From assembly GCA_000729835.1 (NCBI GenBank), contig JFHB01000010.1:248001-312000 (forward strand): a stretch of 64,000 nucleotides of DNA. Direction: 5' to 3'. The notes beneath the pieces are model-generated. The model did not search any database. It had not been told where the DNA came from and saw only the letters and a list, made by a program, of their open reading frames with translations. The DNA comes from Atkinsonella hypoxylon (Eukaryota > Ascomycota > Sordariomycetes > Hypocreales > Clavicipitaceae). Made by a program: the position numbers and the translations under genes. Position 1 is the stretch's first letter; each line of letters begins with the position of its first letter. This document shows, in pieces, positions 45,701 through 58,462 of the stretch.

Positions 45701-47528
45701 GGTGGGTGATAGACGTCAGAGTTGAGATGGTGCTCTGTTGACTCTGAAACATGATTCGGATTGCGCACTTTCTTTATATGATGTAGAAAGATGCGTATTG
45801 ATTGCCCCGTGCGGCTGGCCGGAAGACTATCCCGAGAACAATACGCGTCCAGTTAGTGAGTGGTGGTCGTCTGCGAGGGAGACGACCTATCAATGAAGGC
45901 ATGCGACGCACCGTCATGCCATGGTAGGAGTAGACATATAGTAGTACCAGGTTTTCGCATCATGTCTACACCTCTACCTAAACGAGAAATATTGATCAGG
46001 TGAAAGGCTGACTGTTTTCGGCTTTCTGGCGACCACATTGTCCTCAAGCTTTGGTACTCTACAGGAATCTCTTTACCCTCATTTCCCAACTCATCCTCCT
46101 CCTGCTGCAAACTTTGCTCTTACATAAAACCTGCATAATGGAGGCGATAGCCATTTTCGTCAGCTAATTTCTATAGAAAGCTATAGAATTATGTCTATTT
46201 TATATAAATCTCAATTAATCTAATCACCTTTATCCCCTATTTATAATGTATCTTTTTAACTAGGGCAGCGTAAATGCCTACAATAGGGAATAATCAGCAA
46301 AAAGAAGTAATTCTTACTGTTTTCTAGCGATCAACTGTGTTCTAGCTAAAGAGAGCCTGTAAAGTTTACATGATCGAACAAATGTTGTTTTCTAGTAGCC
46401 TACCATAACTGCGTATTTTAGGCTAAATAGTCTCTTACTTGATAAATTCATCGTGCTTGAGTATTAAAACAGCCGCAAAATGCAGGGGGGAACAGTACAA
46501 AGTAACCGCCCCATAGACCCACATACAACTTGTACGGCATAATGTCAGAGCAAAGTTTGCACCGGCTCGTGGACCAGGGCCCATGCGGGTAATGTCATTT
46601 GATCTATTCCTGTAGTAACCAAGTGGGTCCTCGCCAATCCTCTAGTTCGCGGCCCATCTCCGCACATGCCCAGTAAAACCAACGAAACGAGACTAGCCCT
46701 CGTTGCGTGCTTTACTAGGTGAAAGGAGAGATCGAACAATGCTAATATTATCCGCACAGCGGCAAATCGCTAATATGTCCGGGAGGATCTCCACTTCCGA
46801 CCGTTTCAGCATCGCGAGTCCCTGCTATGCAACATCACCATTTGGCTTGCGCTATGGCTTCAGAAGTCCTTTATACCATATAGGCTAGCTGTATCCCTCA
46901 CATGGCTTAAGATGACCAACGTTTTCCCTCAATAGGTTCAGTACCTCTTGTCACATTTAAACTTGGCTTAGGGCTAAAAGATCCTTGTCTTCTCACTTAA
47001 ATTACGAGACAGGCCCTAGCCAGCCCGGTACATGGCTTTTTTTTTTTTTTTTTTTTTTTTTTTTTCCGGGTCTCAATAGAAAGGTCTGCATTGTCAAAAG
47101 AGGCCCAAAATGCGGTTTCCCTCATTTTTGTGCACCTTGAAGAGGCTGATGGAGAGCGTGAAGCCAGAAAAGTCACACTTCTTTCGTCGTTTTGGGCTTA
47201 GCTCTTAACTACTACATAATAAAAATTCATTGTGCCGGAAGTTCCGACTGCATAGGAGAATAAAACCTGATTGGCGACCATACCTGAGTTCCGGAATGGC
47301 TCCACTGCCCGTAGAGGTTCTCAGCTGTCATTTTTCGAACTGGCTGACAATCGATGATTGGGGTAGACAAAAATTTGGGAAAAAAAGGAAGAAAAAGTCG
47401 GATGCCTGTCTGAGAAAATGGAAACAAACAAACAAATAAATAGACTGGTCTTGCTCTTGTCTGTGTGAGGTCAAGCGCCTAGGTCTGTAGCCAACTTGTG
47501 CAGAACCTTCATCGTACCCTACCCCATC
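45701..47528. other. Intergenic region with an AT-rich island
   Basis: About 1.8 kb. The part from 46140 to 46470 is markedly AT-rich. A 26-base poly-T run lies at about 47039-47064. Short ORFs lack recognisable domains. The right end is the zinc transporter promoter. Confidence 0.55.
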
Positions 47529-48677
47529 ATGGCCGACGCTACTACTTTCAACGCAAGTTCTGTCGACTTAGACAATACGCCGCTGGTCAACATCATCTGC
47601 TACCTGAGCGGGAAAGGAAACAGCTACGATGATAGGCTTGGGCTGCACGTTTCTTCCATCTTTGTAATTCTCATCGTCTCGACGGTCGTGACCTTCTTTC
47701 CCGTACTGGCCACTCGTGTTCGACGCCTCAAGATCCCGCTGTCTGTCTACCTTTTCGCTCGGTACTTCGGCGCCGGCGTCATCATTGCGACTGCATTCGT
47801 ACATCTTCTTGACCCGGCTTACGAGGCAATTGGCCCGGCGAGCTGTGTTGGCCTGACAGGGGGGTGGTCTACCTACTCTTGGCCGCCGGCAATCGCGCTG
47901 TCCTCGGCCATGATCATTTTCCTGTTGGACTTCCTCGCAGAGTACTACGTTGAGAAGAGACATGGACTTGTTCACGCACCTGTTGAGAACATCATTACCA
48001 ACTCGCCTGACGCAGATGGGCATGGGACGCACGCGTCGCACATGGCCTTGCACTCGGGAGATCAGGACGAGCGTGCTCATGAGCAACAACAGCTCGCTCT
48101 GTCATCAAAGTCGGAAGAGAGGTACGACAGTGATTTGGAGGAGCTGAAGCATTTGTCTGGAGACTCGGAAGAAATCTACCAGGCATTCCAGTCCCAAATT
48201 GCGGCCTTCCTAGTCCTTGAATTTGGCGTCATTTTCCACAGCGTCATCATTGGCCTGAATCTTGGTGTAGCAGGAGGCGACGACTTCAACACTCTGTATC
48301 CTGTTCTTGTGTTCCATCAATCATTCGAGGGTCTTGGTATCGGTGCTCGCTTGAGTGTGATTCCCATTCCCACCAAATGGAAGTGGCTCCCTTGGGCTCT
48401 TTGCCTAGCCTACGGACTCACAACCCCCATCTCCATCGCCATCGGTTTGGGTTTGCACAATACGTACAGCGGGAATTCATACACTGCAAATGTTGTCTCT
48501 GGAGTCCTGGATTCCATCTCGGCAGGCATCTTGATCTACACCGGCCTGGTAGAGATGCTGGCGCGCGACTTCCTGTTCAACCCTTCGCGCACCAACAACA
48601 AGAAGAGACTGGCTCTGATGCTGGTGTCGCTGTACTTGGGTTGCGGAATCATGGCCCTGATCGGTCGCTGGGCTTAG
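47529..48677 (+). CDS. ZIP-family zinc transporter (ZRT1-like)
   Basis: A single exon of 382 codons from MADATTFN; an in-frame ATG 11 codons upstream (47496) is less likely because the shorter form matches usual starts. Eight transmembrane segments can be outlined. The cytosolic loop between TM3 and TM4 is His-rich (DADGHGTHASHMALHSGD). TM4 contains HSVIIGLNLGV and TM5 contains HQSFEGLGIGAR, the metal-site motifs of the ZIP I/II subfamilies. The protein ends in ALIGRWA, as fungal Zrt1/Zrt2 transporters do. It should import zinc across the plasma membrane and is likely induced by zinc limitation, though no regulatory site was identified. Confidence 0.94.
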   Translation: MADATTFNASSVDLDNTPLVNIICYLSGKGNSYDDRLGLHVSSIFVILIVSTVVTFFPVLATRVRRLKIPLSVYLFARYFGAGVIIATAFVHLLDPAYEAIGPASCVGLTGGWSTYSWPPAIALSSAMIIFLLDFLAEYYVEKRHGLVHAPVENIITNSPDADGHGTHASHMALHSGDQDERAHEQQQLALSSKSEERYDSDLEELKHLSGDSEEIYQAFQSQIAAFLVLEFGVIFHSVIIGLNLGVAGGDDFNTLYPVLVFHQSFEGLGIGARLSVIPIPTKWKWLPWALCLAYGLTTPISIAIGLGLHNTYSGNSYTANVVSGVLDSISAGILIYTGLVEMLARDFLFNPSRTNNKKRLALMLVSLYLGCGIMALIGRWA

Positions 48678-49578
48678 GCTGGCTGCATGAAGTGTCTCGA
48701 AAGAGGACAGGATGCAGGATAAGGCGACTTTGGGGAAGGGGAGGGGGGGGGAGGGGGGAGACTGTGGGTTAAATGGCTAGCTTAGATGGCTAGCTGCCGC
48801 TGGCAGTTTGATGGAATAGTGTACGTTAGGCGAATATCCTAGGATTCAAGAAACATTCTGTCCAAATGAACTTTTGGTGCGACAATTGCAGACCTGTCTG
48901 TCGTCGTGTACTTACTTTGGGCACAGTCAGGCGTACCCCGCCGGAATATCCGCGACTGAAAAGAGCTGTATGCTTGTGGCCAACCGAGGAAACACGTTGT
49001 CCATGGAAAATTGAATTTTTGAATACGATACCAGACGGCATGGACCGTCGGCACCGCGGCGGGGGACGGCGATGAAGTGACAGGACTTGGTCTAAAAGAG
49101 CCATCATCGCATGGCATGACTCGGATCATGCAGTGCCCCCTGTACCTTAGGTAGGCTGCGTCTTCCCCGTTTGGCTGCCACTGGCTCAATTGAGCTCTAG
49201 TGGCGCCTATATTACTCAGTCGCTTAGCGCCCTGGTGGTTTCATAACGTCCTGCGGTCTGGCCTGGCTGCTCTGCACTGGGTTTGGTGGTTCCTGCCCGC
49301 TCCGGTATTACCCAGTCCACAAAGCAGCCCCCCTCCATTCATTTCTTGCCCAGCCCTCCCACTACGTCACGAGACTGGGCATTCAAGCTTTGGGTACCGC
49401 TCCATTCATCACCACCATCACATTTGCTACACCAATCAACGACGAGACAACTTTGCATTTCTTTTTGCATGGCCATTGCGCCATATAGTTAATGTATAAA
49501 TACGCAATTTTACTGCTCTGAATTGCTGCACTCTTTAGCTTTTTCTGCCGGCCAGGCGCCGCTTTCCCCTTCGCCGCC
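48678..49578. other. Intergenic region between zinc transporter and CPS1/DIP2 genes
   Basis: About 900 bp. A poly-G tract lies at 48735-48760. The right half, from about 49290, is C/T-rich and probably the promoter of the next gene. No gene seen. Confidence 0.6.
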
Positions 49579-52500
49579 ATGGCCGATTTCCACGCGGAGC
49601 TTCGGGCCAAGCTCGATGACTTGCAACGTGAGCTAGAGGTCAGTCAAGTCCAGGACATCGTTGTAGAATGACCTTCTATTCTTTCAAGAACTATTTGCTG
49701 ACTTTCCTCACAGGAAGGCGACATCACAGAGAAAGGGTACGCACCAAGTTATCTAACTCTCCCAGACCTTCGTTGGCACCACCCATCTGCCTTTTTTCAC
49801 TCTGACTCGCGGAGAAATTCACTTCATGTCGCTCCCGACATGGCCAAGCACTTGCATTAAGAGGGGGGGAGGGGGGGAGGGGATAAACATCTAACAATCT
49901 ACATATACAGGCATCAAAAACGACGTGCCCTACTTTTGGCTCAATACGGCTACGGGGAGACCAATGCCCCTCCCCAAAGTCCTGCTCCTCAACCCCCCGC
50001 CATTCACGAACCCTCCCGCCCGCGAACTGGTTTACGAATCCACGATCCAGACAGCCCGACATACGATGTAAATCGATCTGGCGCCTACAATGCCGTTGGC
50101 GGTAGCGGCGTCGACCCCGAATCCCCGGGATTCAGCCATGAGGCTCATGCCTCCCATGCGCCAGGCAGCACTCCCGCCAGTCTTTTGCGTCCTGGTGGTG
50201 CCGTAGCCGAGCGGCCGATTTCTATGCAGCGCAACTCGCTCTTTCTGCCATTGAATACGGTGATCAGTGACGTTCCGTCTCGTAGTGGAACCATGGTATC
50301 GCGAGACTATGCTTTTAATCCAGACCATGACGGGACATATGCCGATACGGGCCAGAAACAGCATCAGCCACAGCAGCAGTTTGACGGCAGGACGCACACG
50401 CTGCAGGACTCCCAAGTCTACTTTTCCGATTTTGCTGGGCAACAACTTTACGATCAGCCCAACCCTGGCGGTGACTGGGCGGCGGCACAGCACAGATATT
50501 CCTCTGGCGAGGCATTCTCTCCTACTGCCGCCATGCCTCCTCCAATGTTGACGGCCAACGACCTCCCACCTCCTGAAGTTTCGGAATACTTGCAGCTGTT
50601 AGAGCCACGAGAAGTCCCGTTCGCGATTCATGACCCACATGACAGCAACGTTCCCCTGTCACGGTTTGACAACATGGCCGCGGTCCTACGACATCGCGCT
50701 CGCACAACCGCCAAGGTCCCCGCATACTGGGTTTTGGATAGCAAGGGCAAAGAAATCGCTTCCATTACATGGGAAAAACTTGCATCTAGGGCTGAAAAAG
50801 TTGCTCAAGTCATAAGAGACAAGAGCTCATTATATCGCGGCGATCGCGTTGCCTTGGTTTATCGTGATACGGAAATTATTGATTTCGCCATTGCTCTGAT
50901 GGGTTGTTTCATTGCCGGTGTTGTTGCTGTACCCATCAACGATTTGCAAGATTACCAGAGGCTTAATTTCATCCTGACCTCAACACAGGCACATCTCGCC
51001 CTCACTACGGATAACAATCTTAAGGCTTTCCAGAGAGACATCACCTCTCAGAAGTTGACGTGGCCGAAAGGAGTGGAATGGTGGAAGACAAACGACTTTG
51101 GGAGTCATCATCCCAAGAAGAAAGATGATGTCCCTCCATTATCTGTACCCGACTTGGCATATATCGAGTTTTCCAGGGCGCCAACCGGAGACTTGAGGGG
51201 TGTCGTATTGAGCCACCGTACTATTATGCACCAAATGGCGTGCCTGAGCGCCATCATATGCACGATCCCAGACAATGGTCCGGGTGATACATTCAATCCA
51301 TCTCTGAGAGATAAGAATGGTCTTCTGATTGGCGGACAGAAAGCCGGTTGCGAGATCCTACTATCCTACCTAGAGCCACGACAGGGTATAGGCATGATAT
51401 TGGGTGTCTTGCTGACTGTCTATGGGGGTCACACCACTGTCTGGTTTGACAATAAGGCAGTCGACGTACCAGGTCTTTACGCTCACCTGATCACAAAATA
51501 CAAAGCAACGATTATGGTGGCCGATTATCCTGGTTTGAAGCGAGCAGCGTATAATTATCAACAGGACCCGATGACGACACGAAACTTCAAAAAGGGAATG
51601 GAGCCCAACTTCCAAGCTGTCAAGATCTGTCTCATTGACACACTTACTGTAGACGGCGAGTTTCATGAGGTTTTGGCTGACAGATGGCTACGACCCCTGC
51701 GCAACCCGCGGGCGAGACAGGCTGTGGCACCAATGCTATGTCTTCCAGAGCACGGTGGCATGGTTGTGAGCGTGCGGGACTGGTTAGGGGGAGAGGAGAG
51801 GATGGGTGTGCCGCTCAAGCTGGAGAGGGAGGTGCCAACGGACTCCGAATCGGACGAGGAAGATAGTACGGCCAAGCCTGTGCCCTCAAATGGGTTTGGC
51901 AGCTTATTAGGCGGAGGCACGACCACGACCACCGAGAAGGATGCGAACACCGAAATGAATGAGGTTCTCTTGGATCGTGAGGCCCTTAAAACGAATGAAG
52001 TTATTGTCATGGCATACGGCGAAGAAGTTGCCAAGAAGGCACCAAATGAGCCCGGAATGGTGCGAGTGGGCACCTTTGGCTATCCAATCCCTGATGCCAC
52101 TTTAGCTGTCGTAGACCCCGAGACTGGCTTGTTGGCATCGCCACATGCTGTCGGAGAAATTTGGGTCGACTCGCCCTCCCTATCAGGTGGATTCTGGGCG
52201 CAGCCAAAAAACACGGAACTTATTTTCCATGCCCGACCGTATAAATTTGAATCTGGCGACCCTACCCCCACGCCTGTAGAACCGGAATTCTTACGAACTG
52301 GTTTGCTTGGCACGGTAATAGAGGGGAAAATATTCATTTTGGGTCTTTACGAAGATCGCATCAGACAAAAGGTTGAATGGGTAGAGCATGGCCATGAAAT
52401 TGCCGAGTACAGATATTTTTTTGTACAGCACATGGTTGTGAGCATAGTCAAGAATGTCCCCAAAATCTATGATTGCTCTGCTTTCGATGTATTCGTCAAT

Positions 52501-55440
52501 GATGAGCACCTACCCGTTGTCGTGGTCGAAACCGCCGCCGCATCTACGGCACCTCTTGCTTCTGGAGGACCACCCCGACAACCAGACACGGCTCTGCTCG
52601 ATTCTCTGGCCGAGAGGGTTATGGAGGTGCTCATGGAAGAACATCACCTCAGGCTATACTGTGTCATGGTCACACCACCCAACTCTCTGCCGAGAGTGAT
52701 CAAGAATGGCCGACGTGAGATCGGCAACATGCTTTGCCGTCGAGAATTTGACTTGGGCAATTTGCCATGCGTTCACGTCAAGTTTGGAGTAGAGCATGCT
52801 GTGCTCAACCTGCCCATTGGCGTGGATCCAATTGGTGGTATCTGGTCGCAAATCGCCTCTGAATCACGATCTAATATCCTCGCACCGGCTGAGAAGCAGT
52901 ATTCCGGTATTGACCGAAGGGAAGTAGTCATTGACGATCGTACTTCGACTCCTCTCAATAATTTTGCTTGCATAACAGATCTTATTCAGTGGCGCGTGGC
53001 TCGTCAGCCTGACGATCTCGCCTATTGCACTATCGATGGGCGAGGCAGGGAAGGGAAAGGGGTTCCGTGGCGCAAGTTCGATCAAAAAGTCGCAGGCGTG
53101 GCTATGTATCTGAAGAATAAGGTCAAGATACGTCCTGGAGACCACGTTGTGCTTATGTACACCCACTCTGAAGAGTTTGTATTTGCTGTTCATGCATGCA
53201 TCAACCTCGGCTCTGTCGTAATACCCATGGCGCCGCTAGATCAAAATCGATTGAACGAGGATGTTCCTGCATTTCTTCACATTGTCGCCGACTACAACGT
53301 CAAGGCAGTCTTGGTTAACCAGGAAGTTGACCACCTCATCAAACTCAAGCCGGTGGCAAGCCATATTAAGCAGTCTGCTCAAATTTTGAAAATTGCCATT
53401 CCGAGTGTGTACAACACGACGAGGCCTCCTAAGCAGAACAGCGGCCTCCGCGATCTGGGTTTGACTATTGACCCAGCGTGGGTCCGTCCAGGATATCCTG
53501 TTCTCGTGTGGACGTATTGGACGCCGGACCAGCGGAGAATAGCAGTCCAGCTGGGCCACGGTACCATCATGGGCATGTGCAAGGTACAGAAGGAGACTTG
53601 TCAGATGACGAGCTCACGTCCGGTGCTTGGATGTGTGCGAAGCACCAGTGGCCTCGGTTTCATTCACACGTGTCTTATGGGCATCTATACTGGAGCACCG
53701 ACGTATCTTCTCTCGCCTGTCGAGTTCTCGCAGAACCCTATGTCGTTATTTGTTGCACTTTCAAGGTACAAGATTAAGGATACGTATGCGACGCCACAGA
53801 TGCTGGACCATGCCATGGCTGTCATGGCTGCCAAGGGGTATGCTCTGCATGAGTTGAAAAACATGATGATCACGGCTGATAGTCGTCCGCGGGTCGATGT
53901 TTTCCAAAAGGTGCGGTTACATTTTGCGAGTGCGGGCCTCGACAGGACAGCGATCAATACTGTTTATTCTCATGTCTTGAATCCCATGGTTGCGTCGAGA
54001 TCATACATGTGTATAGAGCCTATAGAGCTGTGGCTCGACACGAAGGCGTTACGGCGAGGCCTCGTAGTGCCCACCGACCCAGAATCCGATCCGCGAGCTT
54101 TGCTCGTTCAGGACTCTGGAATGGTGCCAGTCTCGACTCAGATCGCGATTGTGAACCCGGAAAATCGCATGCATTGCTTCGACGGCGAGTATGGAGAAAT
54201 TTGGGTTGACTCGGAGGCTTGCGTCAGATCATTCTACGGATCAAAGGATGTTTTTGACGCCGACAGATTCGACGGACGAACCCTCGACGGCGATCCCAAC
54301 CTGCCGTATGTCAGGACTGGAGACCTTGGTTTCCTGCATAATGTCAGTCGCCCTATAGGACCCGGAGGGGTCTTGGTTGACATGCAGGTTTTATTTGTGC
54401 TCGGGAGCATTGGCGAGACGTTTGAAATTAACGGGCTGAGCCATTTCCCAATGGACATTGAATTATCAGTAGAGAGATCACATCGTAACATTGTGCCGGG
54501 TGGCTGGTAAGTTTGGCAATTCCTATATGCGAGTGCTGATCTATCTCAGTTGCTAATCTTTTTTTTTTTTTTTTTTGGTGACAGTGCCGTGTTCCAGGCA
54601 GGTGGGCTCGTCGTTGTGCTGGTCGAAGTGAGCCGGAAGCCATATCTCGCCTCCATTGTGCCAGTCATTGTCAACGCCATCCTCAACGAACATCAGATCA
54701 TCGTCGACATTGTAGCGTTTGTGAACAAGGGAGATTTTCCACGATCTCGTCTAGGAGAGAAGCAACGAGGCAAAATCCTCGCTGGCTGGGTTACTCGAAA
54801 GCTGCGGACTCTGGCACAGTTTGCCATTCGTGACTTGGATGCTGCAGCGATGGGAGAGGCTGGGAGTGGCAGCGGAAGCGGAGTTATGATAGACCCCAAC
54901 AGAGTGTCGACTGGCAGCATCCGCAGTTCTGGTTATCCGGCCGGGGCTTCGAGCTTGAGAAATGTTGAGCATGCGCCGCAAATCTTGGGACAAGAGGAGT
55001 TGGATGTACCAATGAATCGTAAGTCGCACATGCCTCATCGACTGGGTCCAGCTCCCCGGCCATCCTCCCAGGCTGCAACAGACGACCAAGTAACACCGAC
55101 GTCATACAATCACGGCGACTCTGTTGGGAATCATGTCCACCGCAAACCGGTGGAATCACAAGACTACTTTGAGAATGTCGAGCAGCAGCAGCAGCAGCAG
55201 CAGGCCAACAGAGAGTACGATGACAATCAGCGCCCGCCAGCCGTGGGACCTAAACCCGGCACGTCAGGAGGCGAGAGTCAAGCAGCTTCAGGCGTAAGAA
55301 TAAGCCTTCCTGGTGTAGATGGAAGAGAAGGGTTCAATTTTTGGGATACTTCTCCAGTGAGGGATGATGAGGCGGATTGGACAGCAGACGCCATTATGCA
55401 CATGAACCTCGCTGGAGATATGCCCCCTAGACAGCCATGA
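49579..55440 (+). CDS. cps1: CPS1/DIP2-type protein: DMAP1-binding domain plus two adenylate-forming domains
   Basis: Four exons, 49579-49638, 49714-49736 (23 bp), 49911-54506 and 54585-55440, encode 1,844 residues. The N-terminus MADFHAELRAKLDDLQRELEEG..KRRALLLAQYG is a DMAP1-binding domain. A disordered segment follows to about residue 240. Adenylate-forming domain 1 starts near residue 275 (FDNMAAVLRHRARTTAKVPAYW) and domain 2 near residue 1045 (FACITDLIQWRVARQPDDLAY). The tail is disordered with a run of about seven Gln (55183-55203) and Gly/Ser stretches. This is the DIP2 architecture, called CPS1 in Cochliobolus, where the gene was linked to virulence. DIP2 proteins resemble fatty-acyl-AMP ligases and lack peptide-synthetase carrier domains, as here. 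The nucleotide-binding loop is degenerate in both domains, so activity is uncertain. Confidence 0.92.
55183..55203 (+). repeat. CAG repeat coding polyglutamine in CPS1/DIP2
   Basis: Seven CAG codons in a row within exon 4, in the disordered C-terminal tail. Confidence 0.85.
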
Positions 55441-56087
55441 AAGGGGGGTTAGGTTGCAGGACTAATGCACATTGGGTAACAAGTTATACCACTAGGCTCA
55501 CATTGATGCAGAGCAATGATGGGCAAATGATTTCAACGCATGATGGAGCCACCATGCGTTGAAGCGTACATAGGCTGGTGGCTTGGGTGGACTTTGGTGG
55601 TTGGAATACTTCTGGCCATAATGGCATATATCATTATTTGACACGTATATGCACGGGTGCAACGGTTCGTATTATGAAGATACAGAGGCCGCACTACGGT
55701 ATGTAGTGTACTCTGCAAATTTTCATTCTGGAAAGCGGTGTTGTGTCACAGTTCAATCTTGTCTGCCGTTAGAAATGCCGTGATGCCCACCACCTCGATG
55801 TAGACGAGTTTCTCACCTTGACGTGCTTCGCTTACCATGATTGTCCGAGATGGACGCGTTCAGGGGGATTGCAGGAAGCGAGTTTGCGCCAGTGAGGCTG
55901 TGAAAGTGGTGACACTTGTGATTCAGAAATGCTTCTAATCAATAATCAACTTGCGCACATTTATTGCCTAGTAAAACACATTGCCATTGTCAATCCAAGC
56001 CGTGTCCAGGCACAGAAAAAAAAAGAGATGCGTTATCCGTTGCCAATCATGCAGCCCAATATACTAGGCAAGGGCAGCAGCAAGTGC
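55441..56087. other. Intergenic region between CPS1/DIP2 and the tRNA
   Basis: About 650 bp. It holds the 3' UTR of the CPS1/DIP2 gene. A plus-strand ORF beginning at 55929 runs across the tRNA gene and on downstream; it is not considered coding. Confidence 0.6.
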
Positions 56088-56091
56088 AAAA
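56088..56091 (-). terminator. RNA polymerase III terminator of tRNA-Val
   Basis: Four T residues on the minus strand directly follow the discriminator base of the tRNA. Confidence 0.75.
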
Positions 56092-56163
56092 TAGTCGAGC
56101 CGGGAATCGAACCCGGGTTTCGGACGTGTGAAGTCCGTGTGATGACCACTACACTACTCAACC
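56092..56163 (-). tRNA. tRNA-Val (anticodon CAC)
   Basis: The minus strand folds into a cloverleaf. Acceptor arms are GGTTGAG and CTCGACT with two G-U pairs; the anticodon stem CGGAC/GTCCG encloses the loop TTCACAC with anticodon CAC (reading GUG); the T-arm CCGGG-TTCGATT-CCCGG is perfect. A-box (TAGTGTAGTGG) and B-box (GGTTCGATTCC) promoter elements are intact. There is no intron. Confidence 0.93.
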
Positions 56164-56585
56164 GATGCCTTGCCGGGTTGGTTTTAGCCCTGTATATGAG
56201 GAAACGACCTATCACGCGAGCCAGCGTCAATTCCACAGAACCTCCTTACGGAATAACGTTAACTACTGCTTCGTCAGATGATTCGCTGCCCTGCCAGACC
56301 AGCTTCGCTCAGCATGTCACCTACGTTCCTTCCCATACGTCGTGGGGCCGCACCAGCTCCCGCCGGCCAGCCATTCGCAAGCCAACCCCTGTCATATGCA
56401 CAAAGCATCTTTCTTTCTTCATCCCCTCCCCAAGACTTGGGGAAAAAAAAAAAAAGGGAAAAAAAAAAAAAGCCAGCCAATTCAGCCCAGCTCGGAACCT
56501 CAATTCCATGCACGCCCCGACAAAACACCGCACTTCGAGGCCCCCCCCCCCCCAAGTCCATGACCAAGAGAACCAACCCGCGACA
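56164..56585. other. Short intergenic region upstream of the membrane protein gene
   Basis: About 420 bp with two A-rich runs (56442-56472) and a poly-C run (56541-56554). This is the probable promoter and 5' UTR of the next gene. Confidence 0.6.
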
Positions 56586-57466
56586 ATGGGCTTCCTCACC
56601 GACGGCCTGCGCCTCAGCCCATCCGGCATGTCCCGTCCGAAACACCGCCGCGACGCCTCCCGCTCGCGCAAGAAGCAGTCTCGCTCGCGCTCGAGGTCCC
56701 CCCCGCGCGGCGGCTCCTCCATCGCCGGCGCCCTGCTGGGCAGTCTCACGGGCGACGCCTACAGCAAGCACAGCTCGTCACGCGCATCCTTCTTCGGCGT
56801 CGGCAACGCGAGCCGCTCGAGCTTCTTCAACTTTGGCAGTGAGTACTTTCCCCCACCCCTACGCTGACCACGGTAGTCAGACTGAGAAAGGCCTCGTCAG
56901 ACCGGTCGTCATACTACAAGCGCTCCCCGCGCCACGGCTTCATGCAGCGCGCCTACAAGCGCCTCAAGAGGCTCCTCCGCGACCTGGTTCACTATGCGAA
57001 GCGGCACCCGTGGAAGGTCTTCTTCCTGGTCATCATGCCGCTCGTCACCACGGGCGTGCTAGGTGGCCTGCTCGCGCGGTTCGGGCTGCGCATCCCGCCT
57101 TCGCTGGAGCGCCTGTTGGGCGTGGCCTCGCACGCTGCGTCTGGCGATTCCCTTGGGCTGGTGAGCGATGCGGTTCGCATGGCTGGCCGTCTGGGCGGCG
57201 AGGCCCGCGCGAGCAGCGTTACTCGGGGCCGCGATGGGGGCATGCAGTGGGAGAGGAGGGCTAGCTACGGGAGCTATGGCCGTGGCTACGATGGGAACGG
57301 CTACGGCTACGGCTACGGCTACGGCCACGGGAGCTCGAGGAGCAGAGGTGCCGATCGTGGCTATCGCGACTACCGTGGCTACCATGGCTACCATGGCTAC
57401 CGTGGCTATAGTGATGATGATCGTTGGGAAACCACCGTTGCTGGTATTGCCAAGAGGTTTCTTTAA
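56586..57466 (+). CDS. Small membrane protein with SR-rich N-terminus and Gly/Tyr-rich C-terminus
   Basis: Two exons, 56586-56838 and 56877-57466, encode 280 residues; the 38-bp intron (GTGAGT to GGTAG) is short but keeps the frame. The start MGFLTDGLRLSPSGM follows a CACAATGG-type context. The N-terminal part is Arg/Ser-rich (KKQSRSRSRSPPRGGSS). A basic segment, RAYKRLKRLLRDLVHYAKRHPWK, leads into one transmembrane helix, VFFLVIMPLVTTGVLGGLLA. The C-terminal 80 residues are rich in Gly, Tyr and Arg (repeated GYGYGYG and YRGYHGYHGYRGY). I do not recognise a named family; the layout suggests a single-pass membrane protein with disordered ends. An alternative without splicing would end shortly after the first donor. 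Function unknown. Confidence 0.75.
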
Positions 57467-58462
57467 AGTATTTGAGGGGTATATATTCAATTCGGCCTTT
57501 GTTTCTCCCCGTTGGAACGCGGGTTTCCCTCCTCTGGTTTCCTTTCACGAGGGCTCTTCCATGAGCTGCTCCGCTGGGTGTCTGACGGGTAGCGGGCAAC
57601 TTGACGCTGTGCGACATGGGACATGATTCTTTTGCTTTCGCTTCTTGTTCGGGTAGCCCATCATGATCAGTGGTTAATGGAACGATCCAGTGTGTTTTCT
57701 CATCATTGTCACAGCACACCATACAGCTATGCACTAGAAAATTTGTTGTCATTCATTTGCGACATTGATCTAAATCCCATTTGTAAAAACTCTCCAGACA
57801 CGATTCACAGTGCCGCCTCGCCCCAATGCAAAAATGTCCAATTAGAAATAAGACTGTCCTCCGTCCTCCTTCCCTCGGGATGAGAGCCTACTGCGTCACG
57901 ACCATGTCTCATGGAAAACATGTGGTACGGCTCACATCTGCCTGCCCTTTGGAACATGCAAATAGGAGAATCGAAAATGCAGCAAGGAGACACAAAAAAA
58001 CCATGCCATGTGATCATGCTCAAAGTAACAATGCTCATGCAAAAGTCATCAAACGCCATATGCCCCAGCAATCTGAGGCAGCCGAAGCTCGTCCGACGTC
58101 GAATTTTCCATATTTGACGTCTCAAAAAGACGGAAAGCTAGGCGGATAGAGCACGGTGGAGTGACGCCTTCCAGTCATGCTCTACAGAACACTTGATAAC
58201 CAAAAAATAAAATAAACGAAAGGAAAGGAAAAGAGAGATAAAAAAGCAGACTTCCAAAGAGTGCTGAGCATCCATCTTCTACCGGACACCAATAGGCTAA
58301 TTCGAGATGGGGGGAACATGATATTCCATATACAATCATAACCTTTTCTTATTTCTTGCCTGTCAGGATTTTTTTTTTAATGTTGCTTTCTTTTATGCTG
58401 CGTGGTTCCCTCTTCCTCACATGCATCTTGCCATGCCTCCGAGAAATCGATTCATGTGCTTG
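57467..58462. other. Convergent 3' region
   Basis: About 1 kb between two converging genes, with short ORFs of no recognised family and a poly-T run near 58370-58378. No gene seen. Confidence 0.55.

Noticed and set aside
55929..56867. 312-codon plus-strand ORF
   Set aside because: It runs through the tRNA-Val gene and A-rich and C-rich tracts; only the part from the ATG at 56586 is taken as coding.
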